Positions 8,636-23,332 are shown, counted from the first letter of the stretch. The stretch is DNA of 64,000 nt from Acridotheres tristis (GCA_037013685.1 CM072892.1:20341501-20405500); one strand, 5' to 3'. Numbers and translations are program-made. Notes: generated by a model from the sequence alone, not told the origin.

Positions 8636-11106
8636 TTAATTCATCTGTTGTTCAAGGCACCCTGACAAGGGAAAGAGAAGTATTGAACCACAGCAGCTTA
8701 ACCCAACTTCAATGTACCTTCCCAAAAGTATAAAGAATGTAATTCTTCATGGTGTTCTGCTGATAAGAAAATCCTCCTAAATCCTTTCAATTTATTTCTT
8801 GGCCTGAAGAAATTACATACTATTTAGGAGCTAAATAAATAAATAAAATTTCATTTCCATGAATCTAGATTGGTTGTTTATTGATTACATATGCCCACAG
8901 AGCCACTTGCTTCTCTATTTCTTTCCTTTCCTAACAGAACAGGCTCTCTTTGTCTTGAACTAGGAAAGCATCAACTGGCAAGTCTTTTCCAGACTATTCA
9001 ATGTAACCATCATGATTTTCAAGAGCTTTGAACTGGGCTGTAAAGTACCGTTCATTGGTTTTAATACAAAAGATACAGCTTTGGTGTGAGAGGAGACTCT
9101 ACCCTCTTATCAACCAATTTCTCCTTTCCATGTGAATTTTCCTTCATCCAAAGAAGTACCTTGAAGATGAAAGTTGTGTGTCTACACACTGAAGACAGAG
9201 CCTCTTGGAATAACCCCACAGGAAGAATATTCATGTTGAATATACTTTTTATCTGATGAAGGAGCTTATGCTCCTTCCCTATTATATTTTTATTTCTTAT
9301 TGAAAGAAACTGTAACTTGAAACAGAAACCATCAGTCCTCTGTTATACAATTACAGTTATACAGATGGTGGTGATGCAGGAGAAAACTCCCTGAGAAAGG
9401 TTCAGAAGGCATACCCATCATGAACTAAAGTAACAAAAAAGCTTAATGCTAAAAATCAAGCCACTACAGCTGACCCCACAACAACTCCCACTCTAAAGTC
9501 AGTGAGAGCTGCTGGAAGGATAATTTGCTGAAATTCAAACACTGCTCAGGAATGTGACTTTCTGAATATCACATCAATCTACACAATGATGTTTCCCAAC
9601 CTCGTACAAAAGTCTTCAAATGGAAGACATTTCTTTTAGGAAATGGTCTGAAAATAGATTCAGAGTGTTCTCCCCTATGCCATTATCCCACTCAGAAGAA
9701 CCAAAAACCAGCTAAACACATGGGGCAGCACAAACTTCAACTTCCTGCTCTTCTCAACATCTGCTTAAAGCAGGACACAGAAAGCAAAATCTGAATACAA
9801 ATTCTTATAGATATGTAGGAAAAATCCAGATTATTGACAGAATTTAGCATTCTGCTGGAGTGGGCTGTAGTCCCTTAGGTACATATTCTAATGTATTATC
9901 TTAAAGTGCCACAGAAATAATTTTATTAATATGCTGGGCTATGAACTACACTTGCTGAAAAATAAAATGTTACATACTTCACCAGCAGAAGGGCAGGGCA
10001 AATCACTGGGATGCAGTAACTTTTTAAACTGCCCCAGTTCAAATTGCCAAGGACATTGAATCAGAGTCCACGTGTTACTTGATTTTATTTTCTCGATATT
10101 GTAATAAATTTGCTATCTGACATCAGCAAAATTGCCCCCTTTCCTCGTGCTTCTGTTTATATTGCCATAAAATGGAGAGAAAACAGCTTCTCTGCTTGCT
10201 AGGCATACAATCAGAATTTTAGCAAATATTTTACATTCTCAAAGCAAAGCCTAAATACAGAAAAGTCCTTTAAATTTAGTAAAGGGAAGCCTATGTTTCA
10301 TAAAGTTAGAGACTCAAATGATCTGAGATGAATCAGCTGCCCTTTGAAAACTCAGCCTCTAGTAAGAGTAAATGGGTTTTTCTTTGCGTGCTAGCTGGCA
10401 CTTAATAACTGTGTCAGAAGAATATTTTTCATTTACACTTTGCTCCTTTGCTGGAAATCAATATGTCGTTTGCTGGCATTTTCTCCTGGACATCTTTATT
10501 TAGCTTGTCTTTTTTCCTCAGAGGGGAGGGAGTTGTATTTGATTTTGTTCTGTTATTGATTGGATCACTCTGAGCTAGAAATAAATAACTAGGCACAGCA
10601 CAGTAGCTTTAATGACAATCTCTTAAGCCTCAAAATCTGCACACCGTGTTGCACTCCCCCCTAACACATGATTCAAAAGAAACAAATCTGTAAAGTACAG
10701 GTACTATGTAGAAAAGAGGTAGTCACACATGCAATTTAACTGGCATTTCTCCTTATGTGATCACTTAACAAAACCATGTAAGTCCTGTTTCTATTAAATC
10801 AGTAATCCTATTGCTGTAGCACCTACTGCAGGGATCTCATAATCTATTGCAAATGAGGCTTAATGAGAAATTAAAGATACAGGAGATCTTCTCCCAGCAG
10901 ACATCGTTCCCTGGAGAAAACAGGAGCATGTTCACATATTAAAGAGTGATGGCAGTGCAGCCTGATAGCCAACCTACAGCAGGCACTCGCAGTCTCTGTG
11001 CCCTGGCTTCACTGAGCTGCCACAGCAATCCTGCCAGCATCCAATAGGAAGTAATGGGCAAATGGGCAAGCCAGCCCTAGGGGCTGCACACTAGTTGCCC
11101 ATCATC

Positions 11107-11123
11107 TTTTTTTTTTTTTTTTT
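11107..11123. repeat. Poly-T run (17)
   Basis: Uninterrupted T run followed by AACTGAG. No element was recognised upstream or downstream. Confidence 0.9.
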
Positions 11124-13194
11124 AACTGAGGAATTCTTTACCTCCTCCCCTGCTTCTCTCTTAATTTCTCTTACTTATTATTACATTGGCCACAAACAGT
11201 TGGCACACACAACTGTAAAATTCATAAAGGAGAAAATACCCTGGTACAGTCCAAACTGTGGCACTTAAAATCTAATGTGACAGGGTATGTTATTCATAAA
11301 GTAACAATAAATGCAATCACTCTGAATAAATGTGCCTTAAAACAACTTCTGCAATTATTATAAGTACCTCTGAGTGCAATAAGATAAACAACTATCTTGA
11401 ATATTCACATTAATGCACTAGACTATTCTTGCCAGACAAATGTTCCTCTTGCTCTCCAAACATTAACCCACACTTAGAAAATGGCATTTAAAAACTGTTA
11501 GTCACAGGATTCACACATTAGCTCACAAGGGGAAGGCAGTTCCCACACATTTAAATGCAGAATAAACATAATGTAGGATAAATAAATGCAGACTAAATCC
11601 TGGCCCACTAGGTACCAATCAGCACCTAGAAATGCTCCCTGAATAACATTAGAGAGTACAACATTTAACAAAGGAAGATAGCCACTAAATTCCTATATGT
11701 AGGCACATATACAACATACCTGCTAAAAAAAGGCTATGAATGATTTTAATTTATAAACAATAAGAAGTTTATAAACACAAATGTCACAAAAGGGATCCAT
11801 CCTTCCTCTCCTATTATAGGATGTAAATGATTGACAGCTATAGTACAGAGACAACTGTTTACTCAACAAAAGATATGTATTACCATTAACCTGTTAACAT
11901 AATCACATTATCATGGTAAAATCTAATAAAAATTAAGTTAAACAGATCTAGATAATATTTCACCCAGAAATACAAGTGCCAAATAACTAATGCTTAAGAA
12001 TCATGCTTTTCTACCATTACAATTTTTTTCCTTTTGAAATATGAGTAAACTAACATCTTTACTGGAGGACAGGGAACTGATTTCACACCACATGTTAGCA
12101 AAAAACATGTAACAAAAGAGTAAACAGGGAAATGAAATCATTACCACCACCACCAGAGATCATGGGGGGAAACTTAAGAAAGTTAGAGCCAGAAATTTGT
12201 CTAATCATAACTTTAACAAGGAAAGAGATCTACTCCCATCAAACATATACCCATCAGCTTAAAAAACATACTTGGTCAATCAAGAACTGATGAAACCAGG
12301 TAAACTTCAACCTCATGAGCTGTGGAACATGACAAATGGCTCCTGAGCATTAAATCTGAAGTGAACTTCACTTAAATGGCACGTGAAGTGGTCCAAGATG
12401 CAAATGGTTGTTATGCAAGAAAATTTTGCTGTTGGGTAAGGCAGACTCCCATGCACAACAAACCTGATAAACACTTATCGCCGCTGGGTTTCTCAGCAGC
12501 CCCTGCCTAATCACTACATTTGCCCTGTGAAGGATAAGAAGGCCATTTTCCTTGCTTATTTATTTAGGGTTTTTTGTGAGTTTGATTAACTGTAGTAAAG
12601 ACAAATCAATCTTTTGTGTTTGTGTAAAATGGAAAAAAGGAACAAAGTTAGCTTTAATGGCCCTGCAGATGCTCAGCTGGAATGCACTTACTGAGCAGAG
12701 AGCTAGACAAAGGAATTCAGGCTTTTAACACCATCAAGAACCGGCTGACACCACTTACACTTCTACCTGCTTAAAGGGAAAACAACTCCACACACAGTGA
12801 AGAGGCTTTCTTTTTCTCTGCAATCCTGTCTATATAGGCATCAAGTACTACAAGGTTCTTCCTTGTGTCCCTCAGATTTCCACGGTATAATTTGGAAGGT
12901 ACTAGGAAACAAGTATCCAAAGGAACACTGTCTGAAGGAGAGAGGATTTGAAACTCTAAATCCGTAAGAATACTTCTTTCACTGTCAGTAAACTTGCTTC
13001 TCAAGTCAGTTATGTGGCAATGTTGCGTTTTTTACATCAATAACCTCTTGTAAGGACTGAAAGACAGCATGAAATTCATGCCCACCATGAAATGAAGAAG
13101 CTTCTGCTTAAAGAATTTGAATGAGACACTTGCCAGTTGAAAGCAGAACTTTCTTCTCATATATTCTAATTACAGTGTTGATAACAGCGGAAAT

Positions 13195-13214
13195 CACACA
13201 CACACACACACACA
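13195..13214. repeat. (CA)10 microsatellite
   Basis: Ten perfect CA units. Transcribed from the minus strand this is (UG)10, the preferred ligand of TDP-43 and of CELF-type proteins. It is likely to vary in length between individuals. Confidence 0.95.
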
Positions 13215-14400
13215 AATATGCCATTTTAGTGCAATGCCCATTAAAAGCCTTTAGTAATACAATGAAATACCCAGCTCTTCCAGACTATGGACAGCCAAGT
13301 TTTAGCCCATAGAGGACTTAATCTTTGTCTTAGCAAGGCATAGAATAGGACAGCTTGACCAGGATGGAACCAAAATGTAGCAAGACTTCTCATATTCAAG
13401 ATATTCCAGTCCCTGAATAGACAGACAAAAGCATATGCTTAGGTTTCTTGCTACATCAGTTTCTGATTTTTCATAAGAATTAATAAAGCAGAAAGAATTG
13501 GAACCTTGGTTCTAAGAAAATATTCCATCTTTCATTACTAGAACACCTATAGCCTGGTCTCTCCTGGGAGGAAACAAGTTCAGTTTCCCTTAAAATTCCC
13601 TTTTCAATGGTGCCATTATTGTAGCTTCACTTGTGCCAGCCAGAAACAAGACATAATAATCACTGAATTGAAATGGTGGTGCCTCTGAGTTTTCAGATGT
13701 AGGCCCTACTCACACTAATAAGATTACTGGCATTACAGACATGAGGGCATATCCAAGTTGGTAGAGCTGCTCCTTTTAGGTCCAGCAATGCTGACTGAAG
13801 AAGGCTTTCTGCCAGCAGAGATAAACCACCAAAGAGTGTTTCAAACTAACCTGACAATGATTGGCATAGTTCTGTCCATAGCAGGATTTTGACTGGCAAC
13901 AGCAGGCAAAATCAAAGCACATGCTTTTCTGCACTGTGGGACATGCAGTGAAGTTGTCAGAACTCCAGAACACGGTACTGTATTCCTCTGAAATGCTTCA
14001 GGATGGCAAAAACGTGTTATTGGCTCCAATTATTAGCAGCTGCTATTAACTGTCTCACAGTTATTAGCAGGCATATAACTTAAGTCAGGAATTTGCAAGT
14101 AAAAAACTGCAGTCAGATTTCTTTTGATTCAGAAATCCCATGTCAGAGGGGTCCATTTCTTTCATCAAGTCTGACTGCTCATTTTACACAATTGTGGAAT
14201 TACACAGAAGAGCTGAGTGCCAGGATGCCTCTGCCACTGATTTGCAATGACCCTTCACAGGGCTGTTAACGTGTCAGCACACCATGGCTTGATTTTTGAG
14301 TTAAGAAAGATACACATGTATCTCTTGGAAGCAAATGTTTATAAGTTGCTCTGATAGTACCTTGAGGACAGTGCTGTATAAAACATCTGAATAAAGATTA

Positions 14401-14595
14401 TAGAATTGTTTAGGTTGGAAAAGATTTTAAAGATCACCGAGTCCAACCATTAACCTAACACTGCCAATTCCATCACTAAATCATGTCTCTAAGTGCCACA
14501 TTTACACATCTTTTGAATACCTCCAGGTATGGTGAGTCAACCACTTTCCTGGTCAGCCTACCCTGATTGTATCCAGTTCTTTGTATTTTGTGAGC
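14401..14595 (-). mobile_element. CR1 LINE 3' fragment
   Basis: Reverse complement of a CR1 3' end. TAGAATTGTTTAGGTTGGAA, AAGATCACCGAGTCCAACC, ATTAACCTAACACTGCCAA and TAAGTGCCACATTTACACATC are close to the avian consensus of the subfamily with that long conserved 3' end. Similarity fades after about 14566 and is lost by 14595. Truncated and non-coding. Confidence 0.93.
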
Positions 14596-15964
14596 AGAAA
14601 AGCTCACACTGTCAAAATGGAACTTCTATATGGACTGTAACAAACTGTTATGCAGGGCTGACGTAGGAGGGACATAAGAAACCTTCTGCTCTCTTTAATG
14701 TTTCTGAAATGAAATAAAATATTGTAGGTGACTACACAGCTCCTACAAATTGAGGTTCCTGAAGATAGGAATATCTTGCAAATTTTTCTCATCAGTGGGA
14801 AAAGCCTGCAGTGCACATCTATAGCAGTAAATGGCAGCAGAGATTAACACCAAAGGCAAATGACACTCAGAAAAAGAACCCTGCCATGGTGGACCATCAG
14901 TACTCATCCCATTAGAACACAAAACTTGCTTTCAGCACAGTTTTTCAAACAGGTGCAGATTAAAGCTCTGTAACCTCTCTACCAGGCAGCTTTGAATCTT
15001 AGCACCTCATAGGTAGTGGAACAAATTACCTGGCTGGTCCCAGGATATCCCTTTCACCTAAGTGTCCCACTTACCCAGAATGTGCAATTGATGGAAACAA
15101 ATGCTACAATCTGACACCATGGAACGTTTGACAGCTGTCAACTCATTAAGTTCCATTCACTGGCTTCCCACCTTGCCAACGTATTACATAAATTGCATTT
15201 TAGCTGGCAGCCTTTTCCTTTGCCTGAAACCACTTTGTACAGAGCATATTTAAGTTAATTTAAAAAAAAAAAAGAATTTATTCCCTTCCCTTTGGTAATT
15301 TGCCTTGCCTTGCAACAGTTTGAATGGGCTGCAGGATACTATTTCATTATCAGCTGCAACTGGAAATGAATATTTTATAGCAGCTGAACAGAGGTTTGGC
15401 TGTAAATGACGATATCCTAATTACACAAAACAAAAGGAATACAGAAAGAAAAATGAATTTAATTAATGAAATATTGATGCAATTTACAGACAAAGGCCTT
15501 CCCATTTAGAAGGGAGTTCCTGCATTGTGCATTTTATAAAGAGCTGGAGGTTCACTGCCTCCTTGATTTATCTAGTTATGTGTCTCATATTTAATTTTTG
15601 CTTCTTTCAGGCTCTTTAAAATGCCTGAAGGTATGTCTGGTATCTGTCCATACTAAGTCACAGATGTAAGTTCTTCAAATGCAAATATATACTTATAATG
15701 ACCGTGTTATAAGAACATGTAAAACCAGAGCAGAAGTGCAGTCATGCTAGCTCAAACTCCACTGAAGCCTTGGCTCCTGCCGCTGGCATTAGACATTTAT
15801 CTTGGCTGACAGATAAAGCATAAACACAAGAGAAACCTGCAGAAGTACTTTTCTCTCACATATGCTGGTTAAAGTGGCAAGCATCAGTTAGGAAGTGGTT
15901 ATACCTGCAACTCTATGCTGCATAGATTTTGTATTTCATGGTTCTTAATGGGCTTTTCGACCAC
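14596..15964. other. Intronic sequence, possible conserved block
   Basis: No repeat family recognised. The part from about 15360 to 15610 is rich in AATTAAT and TAATTAC-type motifs and lacks simple repeats, so it is a weak candidate for conserved non-coding DNA. A short A run lies near 15262-15273. Confidence 0.4.
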
Positions 15965-16290
15965 ATGCTGACATACTAGCTTTTAAAATCTATTTATGTT
16001 TTTTTCTATAATATCATATGGCAGTGAATTCCACATTTCTTATAAAAGTACTTCCTCCTGTTTGATCTCAGCCTGCTTCTACCTTATTTCACTCCTCAAT
16101 CTTTGTTTCATGAGAAACTGTGAGCAGTCATTTCCTAGTCACAATTTCTCTGATCCATTTTGATTTTAAAGACCTCTGTTATCACCATTTGGTTACCAAT
16201 TTTTCATCATGAAGAATGTCAGCCTATTTAACCTCTCCTCATGTGGAAACCATTGCAAATCCTGCAGCTTTTTTATTCATCATAGATCAG
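15965..16290 (-). mobile_element. Ancient CR1 LINE fragment
   Basis: Highly diverged, but it follows the order of an old amniote CR1 read in reverse. CATATGGCAGTGAATTCCAC is followed by an AGTACTTCCTCCTGTTTG block, then TTTTAAAGACCTCTGTTATC and TTTAACCTCTCCTCATGTGG. This family is best known from turtle and crocodilian genomes. The copy probably predates the bird radiation and should be shared by all birds at this site. Confidence 0.75.
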
Positions 16291-19200
16291 TTTTTGAGAG
16301 CTGATGGACAAAAGTTAGTGCAATGCAGAAGGCAAGGCACAACACAATAAGAGTTATAACAATACTATAACATAGTTATGACAACAGTAGTAACAATTTC
16401 TAAATTTTAGCTTGCTTTCTTGAATGCAAATACATGTCCAAAAGTAACCAAATCTGGTCATTTGCTAGCATACAAACTAATTTTCAATGTTCCGTGTGGT
16501 TAAGAGGATATATAAATCAGTGCCAAATAATGCATTTTTTTCTGTTCTGCCTCAGTTTCTGACATTTTTGAATTCAAGGCCCTATATCAGAAGTGATTTA
16601 TTGATTCCTGAGATGTTTCAGAATGCCATCTGTTGAATTGTGTATGGAGTGTGATCTACAAAGAAAAATTAAAGCTTTTAAGAGGATGCTGCATTTCTCA
16701 GTCATTCTAAATCCAACAAGCTGGCACCTTTCTGAGGTCACAGAAGGCACCTGAGTAAGCTTCAGGGATGCCTGTCAGGTTCACAGAGTCATGGGGCAGA
16801 AGGAAAGCACTGTAATTTATAATAATTTGAAATGGACTGGAGCAATCCACACAAGAGCAGTAACAGACAGAAGACTCAATATCATAAATAGAAATGAGGA
16901 ATCTATTATACATTCCAGAAGTGAGGACACACTGTAGAATCTGCTCCAACTTGTTGCCTTATCTCTTTTTGATGGTAAATGGTCTTTAATATTATGCATG
17001 TTGTAAAGTAAATTAGGCTTAAATATAATGTCAAAATGCTGCCTGAATAAAATTAGAAAGTAAGAATAGACCTGAGTTTTAAAGAAAATCACACGCAGAT
17101 GTACTTTGTAGCCCAAAAGACATTTAAAAATGAAAAAAGTATGGAATGTGTTTCCTCAAAATAACCTTGCTCTTCAAACCATTTGTATCATTTTGGATGA
17201 GCATGACATTTCACCCTGGTGTGGACTCTATTGTCCACTGAGGATCAGTAATGAAGTACTTTTAAGGGAACTGCTCTGGTTTAAAGTTAGTAAGGTCAAA
17301 GAGAATGCAGACTAATAAATCCTGTAGCTACACCCAAGCAAGCACAGAATCTAGTTCTATGTGAAATGCAGTCTTCAGAAACGTGGGGAGAAATTATTGA
17401 CTCTTGCCAGGCCAATCAACCAGATACCATAAGGCAAATCTTTGTAAAAGCAAGAGAAATCATTGACCTGAAAGTATATAATCTAGAATTTTCTACAGGC
17501 ATAGTTGCTTTAAATCCTGTATAGGATGTGAACATAAAAGACATAAATGAAAATACAACTCCTATACAATTCCATACCTTGCCATTGATTTAAAGTAAAT
17601 ATAATTTCTCACCCACTACAGCAAAAAAGGAAAAATATACCAGGAGTGAATGAATGAAATAAAAGGATAATTGACAAGTTTGGAAGGGAGACAGATACCT
17701 TTCACAGATTTAAGTTACATCTCTCCCTGTGCTATGATTTGTTTTGTAGACTTTAGTCTCCATTTCCCACTCACTGTTTCCACCTTCAGCCCAAAGCTGT
17801 CAAAGTCTTTCGGCTCCTACTGTGCCTCTCCCTCCCCTGCAGTATTACTGAAGCTCAGGAGCTTTGGTCTTCTACTTTCAACATTACTCCTCTTTTTCTT
17901 TGCCATCCTTTCTTCTTTCAGACACTGAGGAAAACTGAGTAGCTCTTTACTACCAACAGAGATACTGATAACTCAAACACAGGCTTTTAAATTTGCAGGG
18001 GAAAGATTTCTTTAAATTACACATTATCAGAAAGCATAAAACTTATATGTGAAGATACAACAGCTATTACCTGAATTTTAACAATAATGATTTTACTCAC
18101 AACCTGAAATCAGATCAAGATTCTGTTATTTAGATACTACAGTATAAACAGGATAAAAGAGACCTTGTTGCAAGTACTGCTGTTTAGGCAAAGAAGCAAC
18201 ATATTTAGTACAGCTGACAGGGAAATAACAGCTCAGTTTTACGGTGAGTTATGATGTTAAAAGATTAGCTTTCATTCTATGCTTGAACAACACCAAATGC
18301 CCTTTAAAAACAACCTCAAAACCAGAATGATACCAAAGTATCGGTTTTCAGATAATAATTTTTTTTACTTGCACCTAAATTTTAGACATACCATTCAGTG
18401 TGTGCATGGCAGCAAAGCACCCACTGGACACTTTGGAGGGCGCAACCCCCACATAAGGATCCAGGCTTGACATCTTTGCTTCTGAATAGCTATAAGCAGG
18501 GAAATTTCTCACTGCATCAGGAGTGTAGGAACAAGAATCTGCAACATCTCCTTCCCACAGCAGTGCCCCGATTGCAGCCTGCTGTGGTGAGAGAGCCTCT
18601 CCCCTCCTTGCACGGCAGGACAGAGAGCAGGACAGAGGACAGCCTTAGGAAATACCACTTATGGCCAAGATTAATGAAAGTGCAGAGGAAGTACGGGCAA
18701 AAAAAGACTGGCTAAACATGGATTCCTTAATCTGGTTAGCCTGGGAGATTTCCAAAGAGGCTAACAAAGACTTTATTTAGGAATGCAGTTAGTGCATGTG
18801 TAATATTAACTGAGATTATACCTTAATAGTCTACAAAATAACATTACCAAAGATTATACTTATGCTTCTAGGGCCTTCTGACAAGCACAACTTCAGGAAA
18901 AAGAAGAAAGAAAAGAGAGAACAAGAATGTAATTGCCTGCCTATCAGCTCCACTATCATAATTACTTTCAAACTCTTGACATGGGTTGAATCAGATGAAC
19001 ACCAAATCAATTTTTGCAGCCAGCAATCATTGCATTCTTAGCTCATAAATTAAAATGTCACTGGTAGACTGAGTACAAAATAATCAGTATTTTACCCTGC
19101 AGAGAGAGCAATGTCTTTCTCCCTCTGTTTGTGAGTATAGCTTGTATATCCTTAATCACCATACAGTACATTACACTCGTCTAATTCAAACCAAAGTTTG

Positions 19201-22200
19201 CACAGCTGGATACCACACAGGAAAGCACAGGAAATTATACACTACCTACAGAGTGGGGTAGTCTTATCCCCCTGGGTATCCAGAGCCCCATTCTAGATCT
19301 GGGGAGAAGGTGACATGAGTTTTTGTCTTGCATGTGCACAGCAGCAGCATTGCAGCACTGGGGATTTCCTGGCTGCACACTGGTTCAGGGGAGGAAGAAC
19401 TTTAAACCTGCACTGCACTGTCCTCCCCTTCATCGTTTTCTGACCTGCAGTGAACCACATCAGGCTGAAGTGAGTAGAGGGCTCACCAATACAAGGAAAA
19501 TTCTCAAAAAAGCCCCAGATTTTAGGGCCAGAAACTATTCACTGTTGTGGTTACTTTAAGGGACAAAGTGATCAGATTAAATTTACAAGTCAGTAGCATA
19601 TGTTGAAACCTGACCCATAATAATAAAGTGCTTAATTTCATATTACCTTCTGTGTCTCATTTCTGAGTCTGAGTAGACATAATTTAACGAGCTGTTCTGT
19701 GCCCAGTACCTTGCCTATCACCTCTCCCTCTCTATTTTTAACTACAAACTCTGCAGCTGAGGGTCACAGAACCAGGCCATTGAGCTTACTTTTTGTGTAA
19801 GTAGTTACCAAGATACCTTGTTGTTTTCTCCTTTTTAGGGGCTTTTGTACTTTACATAACATTTAAGTGCATTTTAAACTTAAAACACATTGCTTAATCT
19901 TTACTTAATGATTGAGATAGTTTTTTCTCATGTAATGTGACTAGCCAAGCCCCAAATAACCTGTTTTTACTCTGAACTATCTCTAACATCATATTTACTT
20001 TCTAAAAGATAAAACTTCAAGCACCTTACTCTCTCACCCACCCCAGTAGGAAAGGAGCCATGAAGACCAACAGGGGCTGAATTCGCAATTGCTCCAAAAT
20101 TCTCCTCCAAATACCAGTGAACGAGACATCCAGCTGTACTAGCAAATCCAACTGATAATTTTAAATGCATTTCTGTAACAGCCAATGTCAGTATTCAGAG
20201 TTTTGCCTCAAGGGATATCTTTGAAGAGTTAAGGATTTTTCTTCTGCTCTTTCTATCCTACAGAACCTGAGTTATAAACTCATTGAAACCTGAATATAAA
20301 GTACTTCCTTATTTAGTAAAAATAGGATTGCCTATCACTTCAACACAACCAGCAGCTAGTACATAGTGGAGTGCTGCAGTTAGGGAAAGTCTCCTCTCTT
20401 CCTTACAGTTGATTACTTCTCTGGTTCAGAAAGAGAAATTTCACTTTAATTGGAATGGTTGACTCTTTATCTGATCAGTGGGGTAATTTGACCTCATAGG
20501 ATGTGATTAGCCAAATGATCAAGAGGTCCTGTATGTTTATCACTGTTTCATCCTTGTGCAAAAGCTTTCTGCTCAGCTGTGACACCAAAGAGCTGACAAC
20601 TGTTCAAACTGGAGCTCAGCAGAGCTGAGATAGCAGTGGTCTCCTATTTCTATGATATTGTCATTAGTACAGTACCAAAATAGCAGTAGGTGCAGATTCA
20701 TCAGGTCCACAGATCAGAGAAAAACAAAAAGGAACTTCTAAATGTGCAGGAGCCAGTACTTAGCTACTTCAGTTCTACATCAAATAAAGCCATGAATAAA
20801 CTTACTCTTCTGGACCTTTTCCTCCAGATGATTCCCATTTTGGATGGAAACCCATTTCTAACTTTCAGCTGTAGCTTTTTCAGAGTTAGGCAGCAGCCAT
20901 TTTGGGCCATGCAACCCTTTCATTCAAATAAATAATATCCCAGACTCCTCTTTGTAAACACAACACACTTCCAGAGAGCAAGCATCTCTCTTTTATTCTT
21001 TCAGTATGCAAGCTAAAGAATCTAAATTGGGAAATATTTATCCTACTGAGACTGACTCCCAATTCACAATTTGTCCCTCAAAACTTTCTCTGTACCAGTG
21101 CCAAGTCCTTCCATTCTGGAACATGAGCAGATATGCTCTGAAACAGCACTGAACAAACTTGATTTTTTAAAATAAAATAGTTTAAAAACCAATTCTGCTG
21201 TAGTAAAATAGTGGCATGTTTGTGTGAAGATGTTTACAAGTTCTTTACTTTCACAAGTAGAGGAATACAGATAATTATGTTCTGTCGGATAGAAAACTAG
21301 GTTTGCTACTAGTTTTAACTCAGTTGCCATTCAGAGACTACCAAAAAATCTGACACAGTTCTTAAGGGAGGGATTTCCAGTGGCTTAAATGCAATGATGT
21401 TTAAGGATCAGCCCAACATACTGTGGAAAAAATTCAATATAGACCATCTACAAAATGGCTGGGGAAAAAAAAAAGTGAGCACAGGAGGAAGTAAAGAGAT
21501 CAAGCTGAGAAAAAAAAGGCAGTTACTTTTCAAATAGCCATCTTTTTTCTCTGAAGAAACACAAAGACAGAAACTGATAACTGTCTTGATATGTTATCAG
21601 TTATAATAACTACATTATGGAGATGCAATAAAGTCCTTAGAAATCAAATATAATGAATAAGTGAGAAAGCCTCACGTTCCATTTCAATTCTGCTCTCCTT
21701 ATCTGCTGTACTAATATTTAGAAAGTAATTATTGCTCTTGATGATTAAACTTTTTTTTTTCTCCTCTTGAAGTGACCGATTTTTCTTTTGAAGTCTGCAT
21801 CACCCTGAAGGGAAAATACATTTCTCAGCAGATTTTTTCCCTTTTTTCCTAACAAGGAAAGGAGATTAGAAAAATTAGAATAAAATGACAATAAAAATAA
21901 AAAAGAGGGGAAGGCAAGAAAGAGCAAGGAAAGACAGCATTTTTTTTTTTTAATGAGGACTGTCTCTTGGAATTCATGAAGAGAAAGAAGTAAAAAATGA
22001 GCTCATCACATAGAGTGTGACACCTCATGCTGCAATCTGGAGTTCCTACAATGAGGTGAATGTGCACTGCTGAGAGCTCATTGCTGGGGAGAGGTTAAAA
22101 TGAGTTCTGCATCACCAGGCCAGGCATTTTCATTGCACCACATTACACACAAATTTTTTTGCAGCATTATTGCAGCTGGGTTAGTTCTCTATAGTTCTCT

Positions 22201-22715
22201 AAAGTGAGCACAAATGTACCTTATCCTAGAGTCCAAGTGTCATGACCAAGTCAATCTGGGATGGAGGGAAAGGAATTCACACTGTAATGATGAAGGGAGG
22301 CATGTGAATGTAGATGGTTGTATATTTTATGAATGCAAAGAGATTAAATTATGGAAGTTTAACTACAGACTCATGTATCCCCTATAATAAAAGGCAAAGT
22401 AAATAAAAAAAAAAAATACTATAGGATATACCCAAAGCAAAAAATAGACATATGTGGATTCTCATGCTGTAAACGTTTCCCATTAAAGACATAGGGGGTT
22501 TTGGATGTATGGTATACTGAAACCATGAGTGAAACTCACTAAGAATCAAAGTCCACACATAGGAATGCACTCACCACCAACTCATCCCCTCCTGACTTTC
22601 AACCCCTGAAATCAATGCATGCCATGCAAATTAACTTGGCCAACCTTATATAGGATTTTACCATATAGTTTGTGAGCATGGCTCCACAGTGCTGCAATAT
22701 GAAAATTCTGATGCA
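16291..22715. other. Intronic sequence, no major feature
   Basis: AT-rich intron with scattered short open frames, the longest 105 codons at 18398-18715 on the plus strand. That frame is locally richer in GC but has no recognisable domain. A tandem copy of TAGTTCTCTA lies at 22182-22201 and T-rich runs of about ten lie near 21750 and 21941. No repeat family recognised. Confidence 0.45.
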
Positions 22716-22782
22716 AAGTTAATGGTTGGACTCGATCTTAGTGGTCTTTTTCAACCTTAGTAATTCTCTGATTCTCTGATTT
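22716..22782 (+). mobile_element. CR1 LINE extreme 3' end
   Basis: About 65 bp: AATGGTTGGACTCGATCTTA, then GGTCTTTTTCAACCTTAGTA and a tail of ATTCTCTG units, the degenerate form of the CR1 ATTCTATG tail. Severely 5'-truncated. Confidence 0.9.
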
Positions 22783-22802
22783 CTGCACTCTGCTCTTGCA
22801 GA

Positions 22803-22818
22803 TTTTTTTTTTTTTTTT
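22803..22818. repeat. Poly-T run (16)
   Basis: Uninterrupted T run about 20 bp past the CR1 3' end at 22782; an A-rich tract of the opposite sense follows at 22864-22886. Confidence 0.9.
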
Positions 22819-23332
22819 AACAAACCCTCAAACCCCAAACTTGTATGTGGTTGCTTCCAAGGGAGAAAAAAAAAATTAAAAAAAAAGGTATTAGGTCTTG
22901 GAAGAAGACATACTGACCGTGATTCCCAGCTAAACTCTCAGATAGCTGCTGAAGCAGTTACTCAAGCCAAACTATAATTCACAGAAACAAGCTGGAGGAA
23001 AGCCAGCTGTGGGTGAAATGATTGGCTTGTTTTGGAATATGAAGTGTTTCCTCTTGACAGCAAGACTGTCCTTGGGGAGACACTAAGAGGAAACCTTGAT
23101 CAGATGTGAGAAAAAGCATCAGCATGGGGTTGTGTCATTCAATGCCTTTGTACCTGCAAAGTATCTAGTTAATATCTGTAATAAAATAGACGTCTTCAGT
23201 TGCTAAAGAGGCTAAACATACATTTCCTTATTAGTGCTTGGTAAATCACCAGCAAGTTTTGCCATCTTCTTTATTTTAAATATACTGCTTTTGAAGTTAA
23301 TAAAATGACTTGTTTCTCCCTTATGCTGGACC

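Larger units (their letters stand above)
8090..14400. other. Intronic sequence with simple repeats
   Basis: Contains a purine tract (8583-8635), a short AAAT repeat (8833-8848), a 17-T run (11107-11123) and a CA repeat (13195-13214). The stretch 10060-10560 has few simple repeats and motif-rich AT sequence that could be conserved non-coding DNA, but that needs alignment. From about 11690 to 12080 it is strongly AT-rich. No exon was recognised. Confidence 0.5.
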
